Below are positions 23,475 to 31,698 of a DNA stretch of 64,000 nt, one piece after another. The notes below the pieces were generated by a model. That model did not search any database. It saw only the letters and a list, made by a program, of their open reading frames with translations, and was not told the DNA's origin. Made by a program: the position numbers and the translations under genes. Positions within the stretch are counted from its first letter, which is position 1. Every line of letters begins with the position of its first letter. Source of the stretch: an uncultured Collinsella sp. (GTDB lineage: Bacteria; Actinomycetota; Coriobacteriia; Coriobacteriales; Coriobacteriaceae); assembly GCA_900543515.1 (NCBI GenBank), contig UQRW01000006.1, positions 5,339 through 69,338 of the forward strand. Direction: 5' to 3'.

Positions 23475-24785
23475 TTACTCGTCCAGCGCGGCGAAGGCCT
23501 GCTTCAGATCCCAAATGATATCCTCGGCGTTCTCGGTACCGATGGAAAGACGGATCGTGGAGGGCGTGATGTTCTGCTCGGCGAGCTCCTCGGCAGAGAG
23601 CTGGGAGTGCGTGGTGGTAGCCGGGTGCACGACGAGCGACTTGACGTCGGCCACGTTGGCGAGCAGCGAGAACACCTGCAGATGATCGATGAACTTCCAG
23701 GCGGCCTCCTGGCCACCCTTAATCTCAAAGGTAAAGATCGAGGCACCGCCGTTGGGGAAGTACTTCTGATAGAGCTCGTGATCGGGGTGCTCAGACAGGC
23801 TCGGGTGGTTCACCTTGGCGACATGGCTGTCACCAGCCAGGAACTCAACGACCTTCTTGGTGTTCTCGACATGACGGTCAACGCGCAGCGACAGAGTCTC
23901 GGTGCCCTGGAGCAGGATCCAGGCGTTGAACGGGCTGATGCAGGCGCCCTCGTCACGCAGCAAGATAGCACGGACATAGGTTGCGAAGGCGGCGGGACCG
24001 GCAGCCTCGGCAAACGAGACGCCATGGTAGGAGGGGTTGGGCTCGGCGATCTGCGCATACTTGCCGCTCGCCTTCCAATCGAAGTTACCGCCGTCGACGA
24101 TCACACCGCCCAGCGAGGTGCCGTGGCCGCCGATGAACTTGGTTGCGGAGTGAACGACGATGTTGGCACCATGCTCCAGCGGACGGAACAGATACGGGGT
24201 GCCGAAGGTGTTGTCGACGACAACCGGCAGACCGTGCTTCTTGGCGATCTCGGAGATGGCGTCGATGTTGGGGATGTCGGAGTTGGGGTTGCCGAGCGTC
24301 TCGAGATAGATGACCGTGGTGTTGTCCCTGATGGCACCCTCAACCTCTTCCAGGTTATGGGCATCGACGAAGGTGGTCTCGACGCCAAACTGGGAGAGCG
24401 TATGCTCCAGCAGGTTGTAGGAACCGCCGTAGATGGTCTTCTGGGCGACCACGTGGTCACCGGCCTGGGCGAGAGCCTGCAGGGTATAGGTGATGGCAGC
24501 GGCACCGGAGGCGACGGCAAGACCTGCCACGCCACCCTCGAGTGCGGCGATACGGTCCTCGAAGACGCCCTGGGTGGAGTTGGTCAGACGGCCGTAGATG
24601 TTGCCGGCGTCGGCAAGACCAAAGCGGTCGGCGGCGTGCTGGGAATTGCGGAACACATAGCTCGTGGTCTGGTAGATAGGCACGGCGCGGGAGTCGGATG
24701 CGGGATCGGCGCTCTCCTGGCCAACGTGAAGCTGCAGGGTATCGAAACCAAAGGTGTGCTCGGGGTTGTTGATGAACTGGCTCAT
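23475..24785 (-). CDS. metY: O-acetylhomoserine sulfhydrylase (PLP-dependent)
   Basis: 436 residues, full length for the Cys/Met-metabolism PLP family. The lysine that binds PLP lies in VVHSATKFIGGHGT; upstream are the conserved SGAAAITYTL, YGGSYNLLEHTL and ETLGNPNSDIPN segments. The enzyme makes homocysteine from O-acetylhomoserine and sulfide in methionine synthesis. AAGGAG precedes ATG 24785. A 17-codon leader ORF lies 60 bases upstream in the same transcript, and a LysR gene is divergent, so both attenuation and a transcription factor may control it. Confidence 0.95.
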   Translation of the reverse strand: MSQFINNPEHTFGFDTLQLHVGQESADPASDSRAVPIYQTTSYVFRNSQHAADRFGLADAGNIYGRLTNSTQGVFEDRIAALEGGVAGLAVASGAAAITYTLQALAQAGDHVVAQKTIYGGSYNLLEHTLSQFGVETTFVDAHNLEEVEGAIRDNTTVIYLETLGNPNSDIPNIDAISEIAKKHGLPVVVDNTFGTPYLFRPLEHGANIVVHSATKFIGGHGTSLGGVIVDGGNFDWKASGKYAQIAEPNPSYHGVSFAEAAGPAAFATYVRAILLRDEGACISPFNAWILLQGTETLSLRVDRHVENTKKVVEFLAGDSHVAKVNHPSLSEHPDHELYQKYFPNGGASIFTFEIKGGQEAAWKFIDHLQVFSLLANVADVKSLVVHPATTTHSQLSAEELAEQNITPSTIRLSIGTENAEDIIWDLKQAFAALDE

Positions 24786-24846
24786 GATGATCTCCTTGAT
24801 CGAATAAAAGTAATAAGAGTAAGAGAAGTAAGTCGCTGTCTCCTGA

Positions 24847-24900
24847 TCACGCCGACGGACGCAAACAGGAGCCCGGCATTCGTCTTGGTAAGCAATTCAT
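24847..24900 (-). CDS. Leader peptide ORF upstream of metY (17 residues)
   Basis: MNCLPRRMPGSCLRPSA is read from ATG 24898-24900 behind AAAGGAGG, 7 bases away, one of the best ribosome sites in the window. It has two cysteines and two methionines in 17 residues. After its stop lies a CTCCTG/CAGGAG pairing that spans the ORF's end. This fits a translated leader that senses Cys or Met supply by ribosome stalling, as for tryptophan or the Cys leader peptides of other actinobacteria. Function is inferred. Confidence 0.5.
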   Translation of the reverse strand: MNCLPRRMPGSCLRPSA

Positions 24901-24968
24901 ATGCGGGCCTCCTTTCGCATCCCGGTTCCGTGGTCGGCTTAATTACCTACCGCCTTTGTGTGTTTTGA

Positions 24969-24997
24969 ATAGTACGAGCATTGTTTCGCTCGGTCAA
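24969..24997 (-). promoter_or_regulatory. metY promoter
   Basis: On the minus strand: TTGACC (24992-24997), a 17-base spacer and TACTAT (24969-24974). It would give a leader of about 175 bases containing the short ORF. The spacer holds a CGAGC/GCTCG inverted repeat that a regulator could use. Confidence 0.65.
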
Positions 24998-25058
24998 TCA
25001 CTTAAAAGCGCTAACCTGTTATCGGTTTTTTAGATAGCTATCGAAAGGACGGGCGCCG

Positions 25059-25961
25059 ATGACCCTTCAGCAGCTTCGTTTTCTGATCGCCGTGGCAGAG
25101 TCCGGCTCAATCAACGCCGCAGCTCAGCGCCTCTATACCGCTCAGTCCAACATCTCAAACGCCGTCAAAAGCCTGGAACAGGAACTTCATATCGAAATCT
25201 TTACGCGCTCTAGCCGTGGTGTTGCACTCACCAACGACGGCACCGAGCTTTTGGGCTATGCGCGCCAGGTCGTAGAGCAGGCCGACATGCTCGAGGCGCG
25301 CTACGAGGACGGCGGCACCCCGCAAGCCCGCCTCGCCATTTCCGCCCAGCACTACGCCTTTTCGGTCGAGGCCTTTGTCAACGTGGTCGAGCGCTGCCGC
25401 GACAGCAAGTTCGAGTTCGTCATGCGCGAGACCACCACATCGCAGATCATCGATGACGTCCGCGCGTTTCGCAGCGACATCGGCATCCTCTATCTGGACG
25501 ACTTTAACGCCCGCGTTCTGCAGAAGGCTTTTGCCGATGCGCGCGCGAGCTTCCATCCCCTATTCGACGCGACGGTCCACGTCTTCGTTAGCGAGCGCCA
25601 CCCGCTTGCCCGCCGCCCGCAGCTGTCCCTTGCCGACCTCACACCCTATACGCGTTATAGCTTTGAGCAGGGAACCTCAAACTCCTTCTATTACGCCGAG
25701 GAACCTTTTAGCTATATCCCTTGCGACCGCAACATACGAATCTCGGACCGCGGAACACTTACTAACTTACTTATCACGTCGAACGGCTACACCCTGTCGA
25801 CCGGTGTCCTCTCCAATGAAATGCAATGGGGTATGGCATCGATCCCGTTAGCAGACGCCCCAACGATGCACGTAGGCTATATCATGCACGACGAGCGCAA
25901 GCCCTCTCCCCTCCTGCAGCAATACCTCGACGAGCTCAACCGCATCATCCATGCCAACTAA
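25059..25961 (+). CDS. LysR-family transcriptional regulator
   Basis: 300 residues, normal for the family. The N-terminal winged helix-turn-helix reads AAQRLYTAQSNISNAVKSLEQELHIEIFTRSSRG, with a typical LysR recognition helix; the rest is the periplasmic-binding-like effector domain. It is divergent from metY with about 60 bases between the two promoters, the usual arrangement for a LysR regulator and its target, so it probably controls sulfur amino-acid synthesis. An ATAGCTAT palindrome lies between. ATG 25059 is behind GAAAGGA. Confidence 0.9.
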   Translation: MTLQQLRFLIAVAESGSINAAAQRLYTAQSNISNAVKSLEQELHIEIFTRSSRGVALTNDGTELLGYARQVVEQADMLEARYEDGGTPQARLAISAQHYAFSVEAFVNVVERCRDSKFEFVMRETTTSQIIDDVRAFRSDIGILYLDDFNARVLQKAFADARASFHPLFDATVHVFVSERHPLARRPQLSLADLTPYTRYSFEQGTSNSFYYAEEPFSYIPCDRNIRISDRGTLTNLLITSNGYTLSTGVLSNEMQWGMASIPLADAPTMHVGYIMHDERKPSPLLQQYLDELNRIIHAN

Positions 25962-26060
25962 CTGTCGGAAGACGGGGTAGAAATCGTAGAATGCTAGCCC
26001 CCGGCGGGCATGGCGCTACAATGGTCACTCACACGAAACGTACCCAACGAAAGGAAGCCC

Positions 26061-26546
26061 GTGAAGGTCATCATCTATACCGACGGCTCGGCCCGATCAA
26101 ATCCGGGACGCGGCGGCTACGGCGCCGTGCTCAAATACACCAACCCCGCCGGCAAGACCTTCACCTCCGAGCTTTCGCGCGGCTACGCCAAGACCACCAA
26201 CAACCGCATGGAGCTCATGGCGGTCATCGTGGCGCTCGAGGCGCTCAACCGCCCCTGCGAGGTCGAGGTCCATTCCGATTCGCAGTACGTCGTCAACGCC
26301 TTTAACAAGCACTGGATCGACGGCTGGAAAAAGCGCGGATGGAAAACCGCCAACAAGCAGCCCGTCAAGAACCGCGACCTGTGGGAGCGCCTGCTCACCG
26401 CCAAAAGCAAGCACAAGGTTGAGTTCATCTGGGTTAAGGGTCACGCCGGCCACGAGCTCAACGAGCGCTGCGATGAGCTCGCCACCACGGCGGCCGACGG
26501 CAGCAACCTCGATATCGACACCGGCTTTAACGAGAGCGACCTGTAA
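26061..26546 (+). CDS. rnhA: Ribonuclease HI
   Basis: 161 residues from GTG 26061 after AAAGGAAG. The four acidic catalytic residues are visible in YTDGS, NRMELMA, HSDSQYV and NERCDELA. It cuts the RNA strand of RNA-DNA hybrids. The basic handle segment KKRGWKTANKQPVKN is present, so it is the bacterial type I form. It has no obvious functional link to its neighbours. Confidence 0.95.
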   Translation: MKVIIYTDGSARSNPGRGGYGAVLKYTNPAGKTFTSELSRGYAKTTNNRMELMAVIVALEALNRPCEVEVHSDSQYVVNAFNKHWIDGWKKRGWKTANKQPVKNRDLWERLLTAKSKHKVEFIWVKGHAGHELNERCDELATTAADGSNLDIDTGFNESDL

Positions 26547-26621
26547 CGGCGTTTTCGCACGCTATTTCCTGCCCCCTCGCGCTACACTCATCCTGTAAAC
26601 CGAACGGCACGAGGGGGATAC

Positions 26622-27728
26622 ATGCTGCGTATAGCGACCATCGGCACATCCATGATCACCGACGACTTTATCCAAGTCGTCAACGCCAACGACCAAGCCG
26701 CGTTTGTGGGCACGCTTTCACGCGATGCCAATCGCGGTGCTGCCTTTGCCGCCGAGCGCGGTGGCGAGCGAAACTTTACTTCACTCGATGAGCTCGCGGC
26801 AGCCGCCGACGTCGACGCCGTCTATATCGGCAGCCCTAACGCACTTCACTACGAGCAGGCCCTTGCCTGCATCGCCGGCGGCAAACACGTTATCGTCGAA
26901 AAGCCCTTCTGCGCCACCGAAGCGCAGGCGCTGGAAGTCTTCCGCGCTGCCGAGGCAGCAGGTGTCGTGGCCCTCGAGGCCATGCGTCCCCTCCACGATC
27001 CCGCCTTCCACGCAATCGAGGACGCTCTGAGCGAAATTGCGCCCATCCGCCGCGCCTCATTGCGCTTTGGCAAATATTCCTCGCGCTACAACGAGATTCT
27101 CGCGGGACGCGCCACCAATATCTTCGACTGCAATATGGCATCAGGTTCCCTCATGGACATTGGCGTCTACACCGTCGAGCCCATGGTCGAGATTTTCGGC
27201 ATGCCCTCCGGCCTTACAAGCATGACTACTCTGCTCGACCCCACCACGCGACAGCTCACGCACGGCCCCATCGACGGCTGCGGTTCCATCCTCGCCAGCT
27301 ACGGCGGTGGCCGTATCTCCGTCGAGCTCGCGCACTCCAAAATTACGAACGACCTGCTGCCCTCGCAGATCGAAGGCGAGCGTGGCACTATCCAGATCGA
27401 CCATCTGTCCACGCCCCGCAACGTCCGCATCGACTATCGCGGCGACGTCGTACGCGGCTCGGCGACCGAGGCACCGCGCGAACAGGGCGACAACGGCCGC
27501 GTGCTCGACCTGCCCAAATCGAGCAACACTATGGAATACGAACTCACAGACTTTATCACCGCCATCGGCGGCATCGATAACGTTAAGGAAGAGATTTGGG
27601 AGACCCCGGCGGGACGCCACGAGCTTGGCCACTACCGCGATGTCACACTCGTCTCACTGCGCATCATGGATGCCGTGCGCCAGCAGGCCGGCATAACCTT
27701 CCCGGCCGACGCAGGCAAGCAGGCATAG
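26622..27728 (+). CDS. Gfo/Idh/MocA-family oxidoreductase
   Basis: 368 residues. The N-terminal Rossmann fold starts RIATIGTSMITDDFI, in which the usual glycine-rich loop is loosened, and VEKPFC carries the EKP lysine; MDIGVYTVEPM is the conserved substrate-domain motif. Likely an NAD(P)-dependent oxidoreductase acting on a sugar-like compound. ATG 26622 is after GAGGGGG. It is followed after 2 bases by an acylphosphatase gene, so the two are cotranscribed. Confidence 0.88.
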   Translation: MLRIATIGTSMITDDFIQVVNANDQAAFVGTLSRDANRGAAFAAERGGERNFTSLDELAAAADVDAVYIGSPNALHYEQALACIAGGKHVIVEKPFCATEAQALEVFRAAEAAGVVALEAMRPLHDPAFHAIEDALSEIAPIRRASLRFGKYSSRYNEILAGRATNIFDCNMASGSLMDIGVYTVEPMVEIFGMPSGLTSMTTLLDPTTRQLTHGPIDGCGSILASYGGGRISVELAHSKITNDLLPSQIEGERGTIQIDHLSTPRNVRIDYRGDVVRGSATEAPREQGDNGRVLDLPKSSNTMEYELTDFITAIGGIDNVKEEIWETPAGRHELGHYRDVTLVSLRIMDAVRQQAGITFPADAGKQA

Positions 27729-27730
27729 CG

Positions 27731-28141
27731 ATGGGCCTCTTCGATACGTTCTTCTCCAGTGTCACCGGCGGCAGTCGAGAGCCTCAAAAACCATCAAACG
27801 TCGAGCTCGAGCTGCGCCGCAGGCTTACTGTGCTCGCAAGCGACGGGGCCACTCAAGACACTCCCCTGCGCTATTTCCTGCGCTGGGCGGGGCAAGTCCA
27901 GGGCGTTGGCTTTCGCTTTACCAACACCAACCTCGCGCAGGCACGCGCGCTCACCGGCTGGGTGCGTAACATGGAAGACGGCTCAGTCGAGATGGAGATA
28001 CAGGGAGCTCCGGCAAATATCCTATCTCATCTCGAGGCGCTTCATGCCTCCTACGAGCGCATGGGAACGCGTTTTCGCCTCGTAGACGCCCAGGCCCGAG
28101 CCCCACTTACCAATGAAGACGGTTTCATGCCTCGTTATTAG
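27731..28141 (+). CDS. acyP: Acylphosphatase with N-terminal extension
   Basis: 136 residues; the C-terminal 90 are the acylphosphatase domain with GQVQGVGFRF (catalytic Arg) and GWVRNMEDGSVEMEIQG (catalytic Asn). It hydrolyses acyl phosphates such as acetyl phosphate or 1,3-bisphosphoglycerate. The first about 45 residues have no counterpart in the typical 90-residue enzyme. The start overlaps closely with the upstream stop and lacks a strong ribosome site, so translation is probably coupled. Confidence 0.88.
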   Translation: MGLFDTFFSSVTGGSREPQKPSNVELELRRRLTVLASDGATQDTPLRYFLRWAGQVQGVGFRFTNTNLAQARALTGWVRNMEDGSVEMEIQGAPANILSHLEALHASYERMGTRFRLVDAQARAPLTNEDGFMPRY

Positions 28142-28151
28142 TATTGTGTGC

Positions 28152-28169
28152 TAAATACGGTATCATTTA
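28152..28169 (+). promoter_or_regulatory. Palindromic site upstream of the Fur-family gene
   Basis: TAAATACGGTATCATTTA has complementary TAAAT/ATTTA ends and lies 33 bases before the start codon, where a Fur or PerR protein often represses its own gene. The match to known boxes is only partial. Confidence 0.35.
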
Positions 28170-28202
28170 CCTACGACCGTTGATAGAAAAGAGGCGAGGC
28201 GC

Positions 28203-28583
28203 ATGGCGGTGCAAAGAAGGAATACCAAGCAGCGAAAGCTGGTTCTTGACGCCGTGCGCCAAAGCTATAACCATCCCACCGCCGACGAAATCTACAACGC
28301 CGTGCGCGAACAGGATGACAAGATCAGCCGCGGCACGGTCTACCGCAACCTCAATCTCTTGGCCGACGCCGGCGAGATTCTCTCCATCAAGACGCCGGGC
28401 GGCAGCCGCTTCGATCGCACGATCGAGCCGCATGCGCATATCATCTGCACCTCATGCAGCCGCGTCATCGACGTACCGCTCCCCTTCGATGCCCAGCTCG
28501 ACGCCAAAGCGTCCGAGCAAATCGGCTGGCACGTCACGTCGCACTACACCATCTTCGAGGGTCTCTGCCCCGACTGCCGGTAG
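28203..28583 (+). CDS. Fur-family transcriptional regulator (PerR/Fur-like)
   Basis: 126 residues, slightly short. The N-terminal winged helix contains HPTADEIYNAVREQDDKISRGTVYRNLNLLADAG. The metal domain has two CxxC motifs, CTSC and CPDC (last residues), that would bind structural Zn, and HAHIICTSC with HVTSHY-type histidines for the sensing metal. It should repress iron, zinc or peroxide genes. Which metal it senses cannot be decided. ATG 28203 is behind GAGGCGAGG. Confidence 0.88.
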   Translation: MAVQRRNTKQRKLVLDAVRQSYNHPTADEIYNAVREQDDKISRGTVYRNLNLLADAGEILSIKTPGGSRFDRTIEPHAHIICTSCSRVIDVPLPFDAQLDAKASEQIGWHVTSHYTIFEGLCPDCR

Positions 28584-28598
28584 ATGTTTGGGACATGC

Positions 28599-29396
28599 CT
28601 ACTCGGCGAGCAGGCGACGCAGCTCTTCTTCGACCGTGCGCACGTAACGGACGTGGTCGTTGATGCCACGCATAGAGGGATTGCAGCTCTCCATTAGATA
28701 AGGATGGCCCACTACGTTGAGCATGTCGCGGTCGTTTTCGTTATCGCCAAACGCCATCATCTCATCGGGCGAAATACCCAGGGCACGACCGTAATCGGCA
28801 AGCGCGGAGCCCTTGCCCGAACCGAAACCGATAAAGTCCGTCCATTCGGTTCCCGACGTCATCACGTCAACACGGTCGCTAAAGCGACGCACAAAATACT
28901 CCAGGGCCGCCGGCTGATCCACCTCGGGCGTCTGGAAGGCGATCTTAATGACGTCCTCGTCGATGTCCTCGGGGCGGTCGACCACCGCCACATCGCAGTG
29001 GACCTCATAGCGCAAATGATCGACGAACACATCGTTGCCGCTCATGGTGTAGAGGTGTCCCTCACACGAAAGGGTCACGTCGGCATGGGGATACGCAACC
29101 ACGGCATTCGCGATATCCATAGCAAGACTACGCTCCATGGAGCGCTTGACGACGGCGCGACCCTCGCTCATGACCAGGGCACCGTTTTCGCATACATAGG
29201 CGAGCTCGTCTGCCACCGGCGCAAAGAGGTAACGCAAGCTCGCATATTGGCGACCGCTCGCCGGCATAAACACGATACCGCGACGATGCAGCTCATCGAT
29301 GAGCTCAAAGGCCTCGGAACGCGGCTCGCGCTCCCCCGGATGCAGCAACGTGCCGTCCAAATCGCATGCAATCAGCTTGATTCCTTCAAGACCCAT
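28599..29396 (-). CDS. Cof-type HAD hydrolase
   Basis: 265 residues. Motif I ACDLDGTLLHPGE (Asp at 10 and 12), the SGRQ loop for motif II, and the C-terminal FGDNENDRDML motif IV are present; the large C2 cap lies between. It is a second Cof paralogue besides the one at 2015-2857, but they differ greatly in cap sequence, so they probably have different substrates. ATG 29396 is after GGGGGAAAG. Converges with the Fur-family gene with 15 bases between stops. Confidence 0.82.
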   Translation of the reverse strand: MGLEGIKLIACDLDGTLLHPGEREPRSEAFELIDELHRRGIVFMPASGRQYASLRYLFAPVADELAYVCENGALVMSEGRAVVKRSMERSLAMDIANAVVAYPHADVTLSCEGHLYTMSGNDVFVDHLRYEVHCDVAVVDRPEDIDEDVIKIAFQTPEVDQPAALEYFVRRFSDRVDVMTSGTEWTDFIGFGSGKGSALADYGRALGISPDEMMAFGDNENDRDMLNVVGHPYLMESCNPSMRGINDHVRYVRTVEEELRRLLAE

Positions 29397-29427
29397 ATGC
29401 TTTCCCCCACAGCATCTCATCAACAGA

Positions 29428-29466
29428 AAGACGGACTTTGAATAGTTACCTCTCAAAGTCCGTCTT
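29428..29466 (-). terminator. Terminator of the slyD/UreE-like operon
   Basis: A perfect 14-bp stem (29428-29441, 29453-29466) follows the UreE-like stop by 13 bases; on the minus strand it ends in TTTCTGTT. Confidence 0.75.
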
Positions 29467-29479
29467 ACTCATACGCACG

Positions 29480-30058
29480 TTAACCGCGCGCCTTCTTTAC
29501 GATCGTAAAGTCGGGAGCCATACTCACAACGACATCCGCCGCACTCGACGCAAAGCGCCGGTCCGAATCGAGTTCACGGGTAACCACCGAGAGCCGAACA
29601 CCCTCGACACCCCGGAGCATGCGGCCCAAAACAGGCTGCACCGGCGTATACATGCGCACGGTATGCTCGTCCGAGTCGCCCCGGAAGAGCGGCGCATGCA
29701 TGTTGCCGATCTCCCAGCACGCATGCGCGAGTGCAATCGGATCCATGCGGTCGACTTCGACCAAATAAACCTCGGCGCTGCGCAGGCGCACAATAACCGC
29801 CACAGGCACCACGCCCGAACGGTCGATGGCGAGCACGTCGCCATCGGCAAGACGACCGCCGTCGGCAGTATCCAGCCGAACATCGATCGTGCGCCCCAGC
29901 TCCGTCACGCCCACAAACGCGCATACATCAGCCTGGTCCCAATCGAGCAGTAGCTCGTCAACTTCAAAGACACCGCCCAGCTTCCGGCGAAGCAGGAGTT
30001 CATAGGACGGATCGTTGAGATTTCCCAAGCATGTCGTCGAAACCAAGCGTTCAGGCAT
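29480..30058 (-). CDS. UreE-like nickel chaperone domain protein
   Basis: 192 residues. The central part reads LADGDVLAIDRSGVVPVAVIVRLRSAEVYLVEV and then CWEIGNMHAPLF, which matches the UreE dGDvL...hLGNrHvP pattern including the metal-binding histidine of the dimer interface. The His-rich tail of classical UreE is absent. No urease or ureF/G/D genes are in the window. Four bases after slyD, so the two form an operon; both families handle nickel. It may deliver Ni to another enzyme or store it. The N-terminal 45 residues are not obviously UreE. Confidence 0.65.
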   Translation of the reverse strand: MPERLVSTTCLGNLNDPSYELLLRRKLGGVFEVDELLLDWDQADVCAFVGVTELGRTIDVRLDTADGGRLADGDVLAIDRSGVVPVAVIVRLRSAEVYLVEVDRMDPIALAHACWEIGNMHAPLFRGDSDEHTVRMYTPVQPVLGRMLRGVEGVRLSVVTRELDSDRRFASSAADVVVSMAPDFTIVKKARG

Positions 30059-30061
30059 ACT

Positions 30062-30490
30062 CTAACCCTCGACCTCGACGAGCTCGATATCAAAGTTGAG
30101 GTCCTTGCCGGCCAGCTCGTGGTTGGCGTCGAGCGTCACAGCCTCGGGCGTCACGTCAATGACGACGGCGGGGACGGGCATACCGCTCGGCGTGGACAGG
30201 AAGAGCTTCATGCCCTTCTCGATCTGCTCGATGTTGGGAACCTGCTCGGCCGGGAAGGTCAGAACCATCTCGGGATTGTGCTCGCCGTAGGCATCGGCAG
30301 CAGGAATGTGCACGGTCTTCTTCTCGCCCACCTGCATGTCGACAACAGCGGCGTCGAAGCCCTTGATCATCTGACCGGCACCGCAGGTGAACTCCAGCGG
30401 CTCGCCGCGATCGTAGGAGCTATCGAACTGCGTGCCGTCGTCGAGCGTGCCGCGATAATGGGTCTTGACCTTCTTGCCCTGGTTGGACAT
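30062..30490 (-). CDS. slyD: FKBP-type peptidyl-prolyl isomerase, SlyD-like
   Basis: 142 residues. The FKBP domain starts KVKTHYRGTLDDGTQFDSSYDRGEP and contains GQMIKGFDAAVVDM; the insert-in-flap chaperone domain is included, and DANHELAGKDLNFDIELVEV is the SlyD hallmark. The His/Cys-rich C-terminal tail of enterobacterial SlyD is missing. SlyD folds proteins and, in other bacteria, helps nickel insertion into hydrogenase. First gene of the pair with the UreE-like protein. ATG 30490 follows ACGGAGG. Confidence 0.88.
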   Translation of the reverse strand: MSNQGKKVKTHYRGTLDDGTQFDSSYDRGEPLEFTCGAGQMIKGFDAAVVDMQVGEKKTVHIPAADAYGEHNPEMVLTFPAEQVPNIEQIEKGMKLFLSTPSGMPVPAVVIDVTPEAVTLDANHELAGKDLNFDIELVEVEG

Positions 30491-30610
30491 GGTAACCTCC
30501 GTAATAAGGGCGGCGCACAACGCGGGCCGCCATGAACATATGGCGCTAACTATACCCTAGTCATACAATTCAATGACAGTTTGCAAAGAAACGCTGCAAC
30601 CGGAGGAACC

Positions 30611-31624
30611 ATGGCATATCCCGTATTTGATCTACACTGCGACACCGCCGACCGCATCGGCTGGGCCACGCTCGATCTCGACCTGCGCTTTACCGCCGGC
30701 ACCGACGGTTATTTCCCCGGCGACGAAACGCATCCGCAAGATTTCGACCTCATCGAGGGCAACGCCTGCGCCATCTCGCTCGCAAAGATCGGCAACACGC
30801 CGTGGGCACAGTGCTTCGCCACGTTTGTCCCCGACGAGATTCCCACCGCCCACGCCGCGCGCTTCCAGGCGCAAATCATGGCGCACATGAGCGGCCAGGC
30901 AATGCTCAACCACGACCGCATGGTCAACGTACGCAGCGCCGCTGACATTCGCCCTGCGCTCAAAGACGGCAAGGTCGCCTGCATCCACACCATCGAAAAC
31001 GCCACGTTCTTTGCCGAGGACCCCGCGCTGATCGAGGTGCTCAAGAGCCTGGGCGTACTCATGTCATCACTCAGCTGGAACGCGCAGGGACCGCTCGCGA
31101 GCGGGCACGATACCCACGCCGGCCTCACCGCCGCCGGCATCGAGGCACTTACGCAGATGGAGCACGCCGGCATGGTACTCGACGTCTCCCACCTCAACGA
31201 TGAGTGCTTTGACGAGGTTGTCGCCCACGCCACGCGCCCCTTCGTCGCCAGCCACTCCAACTCCCGTGCGGTTTGCGGCGTCAAACGCAACCTTACCGAC
31301 GACCAGTTCCGCACCATTCGCGACATGGGCGGCATCGTCGGCCTCAACTACTGCAGCGAGTTCCTATCCAACGACGTAACCGACAAGACCGCCGCAGACG
31401 TCACCTTCGACCAGCTGGCGGCACACATCGAGCACTGGCTCGACCTGGGCGGCGAGGACGTCATCGCGCTCGGCGGCGACTGGGACGGTGCCACGGTGCC
31501 CGCTTTCCTCTCCGATGCCAGCAAGATGCCCGAGTTCCAGAACATGCTTTCCAAGCATTTTGGCAAGACCGTGATGCAAAAGCTCTGCAGCGACAACGCG
31601 CTTGACTTCTTCGAGCGTTATTAA
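30611..31624 (+). CDS. Membrane-dipeptidase family (M19) dipeptidase
   Basis: 337 residues, no signal peptide, so cytoplasmic. The amidohydrolase-type metal ligands are visible in FDLHCDT, VLDVSHL, ASHSNSRAVC and GGDWDG. The enzyme should cleave dipeptides, including D-containing ones. ATG 30611 stands behind GGAGG. It is a single gene; a hairpin without T-run follows at 31641-31676. Confidence 0.9.
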   Translation: MAYPVFDLHCDTADRIGWATLDLDLRFTAGTDGYFPGDETHPQDFDLIEGNACAISLAKIGNTPWAQCFATFVPDEIPTAHAARFQAQIMAHMSGQAMLNHDRMVNVRSAADIRPALKDGKVACIHTIENATFFAEDPALIEVLKSLGVLMSSLSWNAQGPLASGHDTHAGLTAAGIEALTQMEHAGMVLDVSHLNDECFDEVVAHATRPFVASHSNSRAVCGVKRNLTDDQFRTIRDMGGIVGLNYCSEFLSNDVTDKTAADVTFDQLAAHIEHWLDLGGEDVIALGGDWDGATVPAFLSDASKMPEFQNMLSKHFGKTVMQKLCSDNALDFFERY

Positions 31625-31640
31625 TTTCACATCCCCCGAG

Positions 31641-31676
31641 CGGGCCGGCATGCCGAACGGTCGACATGCCAGCCCG
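31641..31676 (+). terminator. Hairpin after the dipeptidase gene (weak terminator)
   Basis: CGGGC-C-GGCATG pairs with CATGCC-A-GCCCG (11 pairs and one mismatch). No T-run follows, so termination would need Rho or the hairpin may only protect the transcript. Confidence 0.35.
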
Positions 31677-31698
31677 TCCCCAATCTGAAGGACCGCTT

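Noticed and set aside
24786..24960. SAM or T-box riboswitch before metY
   Set aside because: No SAM-I/SAM-IV core and no T-box GGTACCGCG motif; the leader ORF explains the region better.
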